Translations under genes and position numbers: made by a program | DNA from: Vermamoeba vermiformis | Lineage: Eukaryota > Tubulinea > Echinamoebida | DNA: 64,000 nt | NCBI GenBank assembly: GCA_045837725.1 | Contig: JBEWZL010000244.1 | Coordinates: 310,001 to 374,000 of the forward strand | Reading direction: 5' to 3' | Shown here: piece after piece, positions 46,646 to 56,645 of the stretch | Layout of the letters: every line of letters begins with the position of its first letter | How positions within the stretch are numbered: the first letter of the stretch is position 1 | Notes under the pieces: generated by a model | Seen by the model: only the letters and a program-made list of their open reading frames with translations | Database searches by the model: none | What the model was told of the DNA's origin: nothing

Positions 46646-47885
46646 CTATTGATTACCAGCTTGCTTCTTTCTCAAAGTTTTGTATTGTTCGATCAGATCC
46701 TTAACAGCAGTAACGTTGGGGATGCCGACGAAAGCAAACAAGCCGTACCCGTAGTGATGATTGCCGTGGTATGCTATTCATAACAAGAGTCAGTATTTGT
46801 TAGTAGTAATTAATGTTTTTGTATGCACGATCCGGGTTTGGTACTTACCTCCATGGGCAATAGCAGCAGCGCTGAAAGTTAAAGTGCCACTACCGTCATC
46901 CTTGCGAGTAATAGTAGTTTGATGAATGCCATCGAGGTCATAAGCACGCACTGTTTCGATTTTTGCACCGCATCCGCCACTTCGGATCGACGAAAAAATG
47001 AAAACACGTTTGCTAGTCAACGCGTAGATCACTGAGTTAGCAGTGGCTTTGGATGAAATTCCGGCAATCAAGTAGATAAGGAGGCTTAATAATAACGAGA
47101 ATTAATTTTTTTGAACAGATCACATCTAAATAGTTTGGTTACGTACGCAAAAACAAGGATGGGCACCCACATGGAGATAAAAACAACATCGATATCGCCA
47201 TCAAAAATGCACATGAAGGCAATGGACGTGGCCAATCCAGTGGCAACAAAGAACAAAGCAAAAATTAAAACGATCAAAATAGAGCGTCGAACTAAATTTA
47301 AATGTTAGATCGCACTTCCAAAAAGGACCTAAATGATAATACTTACGAGGAGAAACAGTTTCGTGGGCCCAAACAAGGTGCTCGTCATGACGAAGTTCGC
47401 CAATCAAGCTGGGACGGCTTTTAGCTGAGACAGTGATGTTGGTTGACACAACGCCTTCGGGCAATGTCGAATTCATCAATGATTGTCTGAAACACGCAAT
47501 ATTAATTTTATAATTATTAAAATATTGCTTGTATAACAAACGCAATTTCGGATCACGCCCCCTCGGCTCCAATTTTAAATTTCAATATTTAAAATTAGTT
47601 AATTAATATTACGTACTTTTCAACGTCTGAAGAACTAAGGTCAGGCTTGGCTCTGGCTACTTTAATTATCCAAAATATATTCAGCAGGGTGAAAAGTACC
47701 GAAGATGATGGCTATTAAATTAATTAGATATCGTGCACGGAATCAAATGGTATTAAAAGCACTTACTGAACGCCAAAGAAGCTGCCAGGAAAGGATGGTG
47801 GGCTGTAACTGCTCGGATTTGACAAGCTAGGGTGGCTGGCAAACGCGGCAGTCGCGGATAACAAAACTAAAATAAAGGCTTTCAT
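46646..47885 (-). CDS. Membrane protein with bacterial-type PH (bPH) domain
   Basis: Six exons from MKAFILVLLSATAAFASHPS at 47885, a cleavable signal or first membrane segment. Next come a transmembrane segment (SSVLFTLLNIFWIIKVARA), a beta strand lead (GELRHDEHLVWAHETVSP), two membrane spans (LIVLIFALFFVATGLATSIA and MWVPILVFALLIYLIAGI) and a C-terminal strand set typical of YdbS/YdbT-like bPH domains: VIYALTSKRVFIFSS, IETVRAYDLDGIHQTTITRK, SGTLTFSAAAIAHGG, FAFVGIPNVTAVKDLIEQYK. Bacterial relatives are small membrane proteins of uncertain role. The eukaryotic version with several introns is well established in this genome. Its end converges on the Pro-rich gene. Confidence 0.75.
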
Positions 47886-48097
47886 TTTGATTGTAACGAT
47901 TCGATTGTGATTTTGAAACTAAATATTTGGATGAAGATTATTTATAGGTTCGTTTTTTCCGATCCTCACTTTTTTTCGTATTTCCGATTTCGGACTGGAA
48001 CTTGCAACAGAAAAATCGAACCAAGAATGGGACGAGCGCGCACATTCGAGTGTTATAATGCATCCGTTCTCTAGATTCGCACGCTTTATTATTAATT

Positions 48098-50908
48098 TTA
48101 ACGAACCCAGTAGTAATCTGTTGCTGAGTAACTATTACAACCAGTACGATGAACTAAAAGTGTTGTTGGCCGTTCATAAACACATAACTGGCCATTACTA
48201 CTAAAACGATTGGCCATGTGTAGGTTTCTGTCGAACTTCCAGGTAAAATCAGCGAGATCCCAGATCTGTTCTCGACCAATCACTTTCATCGATGTCAAAT
48301 CGATTGCTGGACGATACTGACCCTATCAATAGGACTCATATTAGTACAGATGGCAAGTCGAAGGTGTTTCAAGCCATTACCCAGTGCTCGGAGTACGTGA
48401 GATTGGGATCAGTGGACATTCTGACAGGTGCGTGCAAGAACCGTCTGTCCCACTCTGACACGTGTCGCGCAACAACAAACATCGCCTCACTGTCATTGCG
48501 CACTGCAAAGTTCTGCACCACGCCATCACGCACATTCACAACACTCTGTGACGAGGTGACACTTGGTGTGCGTGCATCGAACTGTTGGAGCCACTTGCAC
48601 GACTTGTCAAGGCCGTACCCTGTCTTGTTGTCATCGCTGTGCATCTGTACTGTGCAGAGGTCAGTGGTCCAGGGGTATGGTTGAATCTGATTGGTCGTCA
48701 AGTCCATCCAATAGCCTGAAAGTGACACGTCAGAAACGTTGAAGTGTCAAAGTGCCAAAAAAAAAAATGCAAGCAATAGCATGTCTGAGATTAAAAATTC
48801 TTGTTATATTGTTCGTATTTCGAGATTATTTGTCAAATTGATGCGGTTGTAAATATGGCACTGTGAATAGTAAATTATTTCTTACCACATCCGATCAGCG
48901 AATTTTCGTTCAATTGAAAATAACCACTGCCAGCTGTATTAATCAAGGTACTCTGTATGTCGTGCGTATTGATTAATGTCGGATATGCCATGCTGCTGCT
49001 GAGAACTGAAATGGTTGTACCATGAACTGCGTAAATAGTTTGTCCTTTGTACAAACGAGCGGAAAAATTATTGTCCATGATCCATGCAGGCCGTGAAGCT
49101 GTCGCAAAAAATAAAAGTTTTTTGTGCTTCGTATTGCCAAATTTGTACCAACTAAGTGTCGCATGCGGATCTTGACGAACAACCAATAAATCTTCTTGGC
49201 TTAATTCAAGCGACCTAGTCGAACCATTGTAAAAAGTTGCATACCACATGGTGTATTTGTATTCCCTCAGTCTGCAAAATAAAAATTCAGATTTAATTTA
49301 AAATTTTGGATCAAAATTAATTTGTTTTTTCTTACCGTAGTTTTTGAAGGAAATCAGTGGCTGGTACAATCATGCCAGTAAAATATTTTCTACTCAAATA
49401 ATTGAATATGTACTCGTTCTTCATAACAACGTTGTGGATCCGTTTGTTGGTCAATGACAGCTGAACAATTTGTTTGTAACTTAATAGTCGTGCGATACAA
49501 TAGATAATATCGCTCGGTAGTTCCTCGAAATTAAATGGCTCGTTGTAAATAAGACTATTATCATTAATAGGGCGTTGATTGGCCAAGCTGAAAAAGTCTT
49601 TCAAAAAAAAGGTGGATCAGATCCAGCCGATGATTCGAAAAAAATGGTAAGAAAGCACTATACCTTTGCTATTCGGAACTATATCATTAGCAAATACCCC
49701 TAATATCCATTTGGGTGTAGCTGTCCGTATCAACAAGTACCGTTTGAAATCCGGATTGAACTGCAAAATTTTCTGCCGCAAATCATCGTCGATTTCATGC
49801 AACGGAATTCTTTTGAACATAGCTATTAAATAATTGCCTATTTTTCCGGAAAAAGTCAACGGCCATAGTTTCATATTTGGAATGAGCGACCGGATGTCGA
49901 TGTTTTTTGAATGATGTGCCAAAAGTAACTGCACGAGGTGCTGTTCATCTTTACGCTGCAAATAGACTTTCAACTTCAATGTTTCATCTCCTCTGCAAAT
50001 ATTACCAAATTAGGAAATCAGGTACCAAAGGCGGTAATTACTTACTTTCTTGGAAATTTCCTCGCGAGTAACAGCCACAATTTAGTTTCTTGTGGTTTAT
50101 AATAATTTTCTTGTCTATTATCAACTTCTTCTTCTAATCTTAAGCGATCTTGTTCAGTCCACTCAAAAAAATCGAATAATTTTTCTTCCTCGGCGGATGC
50201 GTAATATTTCGGGATTGAGTTGATCCACCATTGCTTCGTTAATGCAAAGTACTTGCTATTGTTGTAGTATTTTGACATTGCTTCAGTGAAAAAGCGCCAA
50301 GACAAATTTGTAAATGCAATATTGCCGTGGATGTCTGGCTCTTCTAACAGATCTTCTCCAATAACGTCTGTAAACCTCCTATTTATTTCATAAATTCGTC
50401 AAAAACCTCTCCGTAATTTAAACTATCGATATAGGATAATAATTGGCCCATTGCTTCAAGTAAGGAAGGATCCCGTATTTTAAATTTAAATTTGATTAAT
50501 CAAAAAGGACCTCTATTTAAACTGACAATAATATACGAATATCGTCATAGTTATAACTTACTTAACATCCTCGAGAGCGCCTTCGTAGATGCGCATTACA
50601 AGGAAAACGATGTTTTGACCGTTCTCTTGTTTCCACGCACGAAGACCATTTCTAATCGTATCAGATAGCTCCATTAACTTCGTAGCATCTTCTAAAATAC
50701 TGTTGTGCTTCCATCTTAGCTCGTAAACTCGTTGGCCCAGATCAAGTAGTTCTTGGATCGCCCGGATGGCTTTTTGCTCCGTGTCCTTAATTGCCCATAA
50801 ATCGCCAATTCTCGCATTATAATCTTTTCGTTTTTGTGCAAATTTAACGAACAGATCGACTAAGTTTGAGGTCAGAGACGTGACAAGTCTTTGCCGTTTA
50901 TCTTCCAT
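48098..50908 (-). CDS. F-box protein, inverted paralogue B
   Basis: Same layout as gene A in reverse: start MEDKRQRLVTSLTSNLVDLF at 50908, helical N-terminal half (TDVIGEDLLEEPDI, TKLWLLLARKFPRK, TPKWILGVFANDIVPNSK), F-box (FEELPSDIIYCIARLLSYKQ, IVQLSLTNKRIHNV), then a C-terminal domain (NFSARLYKGQTIYAVHGTTI, IGCG|GYWMDLTTNQ) ending TDYYWVR. Outside the two conserved blocks the proteins are only moderately similar. All exons are open, so both paralogues look functional. The intron before the GYWMD exon has TGACACGTCA (48723-48732). Confidence 0.82.
48231..48715 (-). repeat. Inverted near-identical block 1, arm B
   Basis: Partner of 41524-42008 on the opposite strand, inside F-box gene B. Sequence beyond the block encodes clearly diverged protein (NRFSSNGQLCVYERPTTLL against TASNGQFCVYRQRKIMAHT). 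Confidence 0.9.
49434..49708 (-). repeat. Inverted similar block 2, arm B
   Basis: Partner of the block at about 40500-40769. The intron here ends GAAAG rather than AACAG, so both use an AG acceptor before ACTTTTTCAG. Confidence 0.75.
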
Positions 50909-51364
50909 TCTATTTAAAATTCCTAAAATTAGATAATTATTAATTATAATTATAGAGATAATTATTTCAGGTTTAAATCATTTTCCAAAGCGTAAAAATG
51001 GATTTGTCCAGAATTGACACTGTCAGGCTATCTACCAACCTTTACGGTATCACTGAAGACGAATAAAAATTGTAAAAGTCATCCACTTGAGGTCATCGAT
51101 AGTAAGCGAGGCTGTTTGTGTTATTGGGACCGGAAACGGACACTTAAACAGCCCTGTGTGGTCCTAAATCCAAAAGAAGCTGCTGTTCCCAAACAAGATA
51201 TTTGCAACATATCAAATATATAGAAAGTGCGCCGCTTGTTGTTTCTATGTTGCAGCGATTTGTATTATTGTTTTTTACAAAGAACTCTTTTCGAGGAGCA
51301 CAACACCATCCAGATCTTAAACATAACATAAATATATATATAGTCGGGTATTAACTTCAGGCCA
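50909..51364. promoter_or_regulatory. Divergent promoter, F-box B / LRR-like gene
   Basis: About 455 bases between divergent starts. Small open frames (51014-51223, 51144-51329) have no motif or splice support. Nothing further is seen. Confidence 0.4.
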
Positions 51365-52056
51365 ATGAATCACGATCGCTTGCTGCATCAACTTGAAATG
51401 TTTGATAAAACCTCTTTAAAACATACCCCAGGTAAGATCTTCCAAAAATTGTTTTAAAGAATACTGTAGTAATTTTTATCTATAATAACACGTATAATTT
51501 ACAAATTTTTTGTGGCAGATCCGACAAATAAAAGAGAACCGCCGTCACTTAAAGACTTAGCAACAGAAACTGCAGCGTATTACTGGAAACAATTAAATAT
51601 TTCAAACCTTAACCTAGATACACTATGGTTATTATTCAGAGCTATTTCGCGCAGGGGCAAATTGACGGATGAAATAATTAAAAAAATTGTGGAAGAGACA
51701 GACTGCATATTTTACGACGTAGAACGATATGACGTTAGATACAACGTTAATATGACCTATAATGGCTTAAAATATTTGACCAAATTAATGCCTAACTTAC
51801 AATTCATTGATATTTCTGGATCGAACTTAGCCGATACAATACAAACTTATCAACACTTATTCTCACGTAAGTATAACTAAATATTACTATACTATAATAC
51901 TGACCATATTTTGACTTATCAGGGAGCAAACTGAAAGAGATCAGGACAACGCCACTTCTCGACCAAAAATCTAGCGCTCAATTAACTAATTTAGCATGGG
52001 TATTTCAATGGAACATAAACCCTTGGTTCACTGTAATGACTAAACAACTGCAGTAA
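51365..52056 (+). CDS. Short LRR/adaptor-like protein
   Basis: Three exons, starting at 51365, then 51519-51866 and 51923-52056, about 180 residues. It starts MNHDRLLHQLEMFDKTSLKH. PPSLKDLATETAAYYW resembles the short helical start (SLKDLC-type) found ahead of leucine-rich repeats in cullin-adaptor proteins. It is followed by IIKKIVEETDCIF and one LRR-like unit (LTKLMPNLQFIDISGSNLAD), then a tail ending VMTKQLQ. It is much shorter than typical LRR adaptors and could be a degenerate member. It lies 41 bases from the converging SRFR1 stop. Confidence 0.6.
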
Positions 52057-52097
52057 ATAATATCAAGTAAAAATACCTTTTATTTGTACGTCAAGTC

Positions 52098-55000
52098 CTA
52101 ACGTGTGTTCAAAGCCAAGATCGCTTGTCTCAATGTGGTGAATGTCTCGCGCATTGAAGGCATGGCATCGAACTCCTCCAAACTGATCTTTTCACGTGCA
52201 GGATACAACCAAGGCTACGAGTAGTGGATCCGGTTAGTCACATGTCACGCAACTTTTTGTTATTATTCTACTCTTGCACGTACCTTGATAGTATCGATGA
52301 AGTCACGTGGTGTGGGTCTGAGAATGCCTTCCCAATCAACTAAGACTTTAGGAGGCACTGTGCGGTTGATCTTAATGCCAATAGACAAGAACATTGCCAC
52401 GAGGGCGATATAACCTAAATAAGGAAAGTCATTAGTCTCATTGCCCACAATAACTCATATCCTTATAATACGTACCAGTAGCAGCAGTACCACGAGACAA
52501 AGGCATAAAGTTGTACCAGTAGAAAACGATCGTCAAGATCCAGTCGGAAACACTGCGAGCAAGTCAGTTATGATAGCTCTAGTATAATAATAATGTACCG
52601 CTAATGAACTTACATGTCGAGATCGAAGTCAGGCTTGGAGGCCTCAGCCAAGAATTGCTCGAAGCAGTAAGCCAACTCGATGTCGTAGTCGATCCAACGA
52701 GGAGGAGTGCCGGGGGTACGAATGGAGTACTCGAAGCCCTCAGGAGGCACGTACTGCAAAGTGAGACGAGTGCCTTCCATAATCTTGCCGGGTGTAGCAG
52801 TGCTGTGGCAAGGAGTGACGACCCAGAAGTCGCGCTTCATCACCTCGTACATCTCTTTCAAGGTTTGGACCTTCTCGACTTGCTTGGCCATTGCTTCAGA
52901 GACCGTGCATTGTTCGGGAATAAGTCTCTTAACAATAGGGAAAGATCTACAGCCAGTAATTAGACTTAATACTCTCGCTTATTAGGCCAATTACTTACGG
53001 AACAAACATGGGACCATAACGCACGACATCGCATTGACCAGTGATGATGGGCGTGTGAGAACCAAAGCCTTCAGCGAACTGTTCAGGAGTCAACAAATCG
53101 ACCCACCAGACAGGATCGTTAGGCTCAGAAATTTGACGCCAGCGAACAGTAATGTCGAACATGTCACGCCAGTTCAACGCGTGAGGCTTGTCGGTGTAAC
53201 TGCTAGCTCGACCGTCAATGGTCAGACTGCCAGCCTTGAAGTAAGCGCGCAACATTTGAGCGACTTCAAGCGCTGCAAGACCAGCGAAGGACATCTGACG
53301 TCTGTTGGGCAAGTAGCCAGGGCTGTCTTGATGCAACAACTTGCCGTACCAACGGCTGAATGTGACGAGCTTGCGGGCATTCTCGCCGACAGGCTCTTCG
53401 TTGTACTCGATATCGGCAATTGAAGGATCGGCAGGCTTTTGAGGAACATAGTTGGCTACACCTCGCGTTAGTTATTTGACTTATTTTGACTTAATGAACG
53501 ACACTTACGCAACAACTTTGGGCTGCTTCGTTTGCACCAAGCTTCTTTGAAGTGAGGATCCAATTCTCTATCCATATTGAACGCATAGAAGTCTGTGTCG
53601 AGGTGGTGTTGCCAGTAGAGAGCAATTTCCTTTTGATACCAAGCAACGTGTTCGGGCTTGCGAGACAAGCAATAATCATATTCAGCAATACCAGCGTTAA
53701 GCATACCCTATCAAGGTAGTAATATTAACACCGAGACTGTAGACTAAAATATTAAACGTACGAGACCGTGCATAATAACACCGCGCATGTGTCGGCTGTC
53801 AACGTGGTAAGGATCGGATTTAACAGCTGTGTTGAGATCATCGAGGGCTCTGAAGTGTTCACCAACACCAAAGCGAGCCATAGCACGCAAGTGGTAAGCG
53901 TGGACGTAATTGGGATCGAATTCGAGCGCCTTAGTGAAGAACTGCTCGGACTTCTCGTAGTTACCCCAATCTTTGTAGGCTTGAGCCATGTTCGCCCAAG
54001 CCTCTTTGAATGTACGATCCAAACTGATAGCCTTCATGTGAGCTTCAACGGCCTACAAACCCCTTGTTATTTCGTTGCTTTTACAATGTTGATTCAAATT
54101 CTACGTACCTCTTTGCAGTTACCAATTGCGTTGAAACACAGACCCATATGATTCCAAGTCAATTTGTTCGAGTGATCAAATTTAGTAGCTTCTTTGAAGT
54201 CGTCCAAAGCACGCTTGAAGTTCTTTTGTTTGTAGTAGACGAGACCTCGTTGGTGATACACTTCGTGGTCCTTTTGCAAATTAACAGCACGAGTGAAATC
54301 ATCAATAGCTTCAGCATCGTATCCACGAGCAGCACGAGTCTAACACGACATTAGGAACATCAATATCAGAACAAATTAGGCATACCTGACCACGGCGTTT
54401 AAGAGCATCAACGCACTCGGGATCAATCTTCAAAGCAGCAGTGAAGTCTTCAATAGCCAGATCGAGTTGTCCCGACAAAGCGTAAGCAGTACCACGTCCC
54501 AAAAATGCGGCGACGATGCGCGGGTTCTTGGCAATCAGCTCGCTGAACAACTTAATGCCAGGGCCGAAGTTACCAGTATTCACGTGCAAGTAACCAAGAG
54601 CTACGCATTAACATTAGAATTACGCTACTATGAGTCTCAAAATCCGTACCAATTTTCTGATCGACGTCAGGATTGCCAACACCGTGTTGCACGAGACCGC
54701 GAGCAGCAACGGCAATGCTGGCTTGAATAGACTTGTCGTTGACATCAACAGGCTGTGCTTTGCTGGATGAAGAGATACGCAGTTGTTCGCCGTCAGCGTC
54801 AGTAACAGCGTCAACAGTGCCTTGTTTGCGATTGAAAGTGACAGGCGGGCGTTGATCCTCATCGGGTTCCAATGGTGGAGGTCCGTCATTAAAGCTAGCA
54901 CTTGGGGTAGGTGCCGCGCGAGGAGCGACAGGAGCGGGTCTAGATACGACTTGAGGTGCAATGACGGGTGTCTCTTGATGCTGAGGAGTTTGGCCTGAAT

Positions 55001-55628
55001 AAAAATAGTGTCAGATCCAGCTTTCGCGAAGAATGACAGAATCGATTTAAAAAGCAACATTTAAATTAATTTGGTTATTATATTACCTTTAGAGTACATA
55101 AGCAAGTTAGCTAGGACTTCGAAGTCTCCGTCCAAGGTCAAGCCCTTCGCAAAGGTTTTATCAGCATCTGCGGTTTTGCCAATTGCTTTCAATGCCTCTC
55201 CTATTCTAATATTAACAAATATTTATTGGAATATTTTTAACGTACCTTTCTTAAGATAAGCCTTCAAGCAGTTCGCATCCAATTTAAGTGCTGCGTCACA
55301 ATCTTGAATACATTTTCGATATAGCTCCAGTTTATAATAGGCAGTTGCTCTATTGCTAAATATTACAAAATTAATTTATTTCTGGCTAAGGAATATTTTT
55401 TGAAATTTTAAAACGGATTTGTATTAAATAATATTAAATTCTGCTACGTGGCAATTCTTTTGTGGCAGCGTATGCTCATTTATAACAAATATGACTCTGC
55501 AAATTAAATATTTCTTACCAATAATAATTGACGTTTTGCTCGCTCTCCAGCAAGTTGGTCAGATGACGGATTGCATCCGAGTACCTGCCTTCGGCAAAAG
55601 CTGTCAACGCGAGTTGCTTATCCTCCAT
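52098..55628 (-). CDS. SRFR1/TTC13 orthologue (TPR protein) with extra N-terminal TPRs
   Basis: About 13 exons, roughly 850 residues. It starts MEDKQLALTAFAEGRYSDAI (TPR), with NRATAYYKLELYRKCIQDCD in the next exon, an STI1/SGT-like TPR block. After a Pro/Gln linker (QTPQHQETPVIAPQVVSRPA) comes the SRFR1/TTC13 region: YLHVNTGNFGPGIKLFSELI, FLGRGTAYALSGQLDLAIED, HQRGLVYYKQKNFKRALDDF and AYHLRAMARFGVGEHFRALD. Then the family-specific C-terminus: WYQKEIALYWQHHLDTDF, CKRSSPKLL, DSPGYLPNRRQMSFAGLAAL, VRWRQISEPNDPVWWVDLLT, FGSHTPIITGQCDVVRYGP, DFWVVTPCHSTATPGKIMEG, FSIRTPGTPPRW-like residues and FYWYNFMPLSRGTAATGYIA. In plants SRFR1 is a negative regulator of immunity; TTC13 in animals is poorly known. 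Confidence 0.9.
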
Positions 55629-56645
55629 ATTATTCAACTCCTTAATAATTACGCGTGTTGGTGTTGAATAACGCAGAGAGAAACGGGACTAAAGAGACAA
55701 AAACTCATTCTCGCATTTATCTAGCTGTGTGAATCAACACATGACCTACTTTCTATCGTCCTAATTATACACCCTTATGGTCGTATATTTACACATGCGC
55801 CAACTTCAGACGAACAAGTCTCGTGTCTATGGTGATCAGCCATCTACAGCGCACATTCAACGGCACAACTCCAGGTATTCCTGTTAAGAGGAATACCCTA
55901 TTGAGAATGCACAGTTGATTATATGAACGCCCTAAGGGTCGTATACAACTGAGAACGTTCACTGGTGACCGCTGAAGAAAAGCCGATCTAAACACGCGTT
56001 GCAAGGAACACTTTTCCGAGCTTACAAGGTAAGCAGTAATATTTTTTCAAGTATGAATATTCTCTATACTATATGTAGAACGTGGTTTGAGCTTTTTCGC
56101 ATTATTTCTCGATATCTATCCATTTTTAAAATTATTTTTTTGCATCTGGTCTCGAGTTCAAATTTTGATTATAAGCAACAAGACCTCTCCCAACGCTCAC
56201 AATAGCATGAAAATAATCTCAATAACGCACATAACTACCGACGACATCGAAGCGCGATAAAATCGTCTTATTTCGATCCTTTTGTAACGGTCACTTTTTG
56301 ATGTCGACGGATGTTGATCCGTTCAGTTTTGATTAAAGTTTTGACGTCGTGCTGAGACACTGTCGCAGTTGTCGTACGAAAATAGTGGTTTGCAAAGTCT
56401 GATTGCGTGGCTAAATTACAGATAAAACTCATTGAAATTACATCCGAAACTACCTACATCTCGCGCTACGTTTGTGTCTTATGACGAAAAAGGCTAAGAT
56501 ACGATCGCTTTCGATGATAATTCACCCAAAATCGTTCCTGTTTTATTGCTCGCTTCTCAAGTCACACGTGGACCATTGGCGCATAAAAACCCTCGATCCT
56601 GGATCTTCATTCTTTAAATTACTTTTTACTCAAATAACAAGCAAG
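55629..56645. promoter_or_regulatory. Divergent promoter with structured leader candidate
   Basis: About 1 kb between SRFR1 and the HAM1-like gene. Only short random frames are open. The stretch 55790-56030 is dense in potential hairpins (see separate entry) and ends at a good donor (ACAAGGTAAGC near 56028), so it might be a 5' UTR exon of the HAM1-like gene or an independent RNA. Another hairpin, ACGGATGTTGATCCGT, is at 56307-56322. A TATA-like CATAAAAACC lies near 56582. Confidence 0.45.
55810..55960 (+). ncRNA. Candidate structured RNA or leader (hairpin cluster)
   Basis: Successive self-complementary elements are visible: AGACGAACAAGTCT, then GGTATTCC-TGTTAAGA-GGAATACC (55874-55897, 8-bp stem, 8-base loop), then a long imperfect stem with GTTG/CAAC, TATA/TATA and CCCT/AGGG arms (about 55924-55959). 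No known RNA family is recognised. Strand is assumed from the neighbouring donor. Confidence 0.3.

Noticed and set aside
39313-50908. Inverted repeat interpreted as a transposon or palindromic assembly artefact
   Set aside because: The arms are complete, diverged F-box genes with different introns outside the shared patches, no terminal repeats or transposase are visible, and unrelated genes lie between them.
53034-54151. Plus-strand frames opposite the SRFR1/TTC13 exons
   Set aside because: The minus strand matches a conserved family residue by residue; the plus frames do not.
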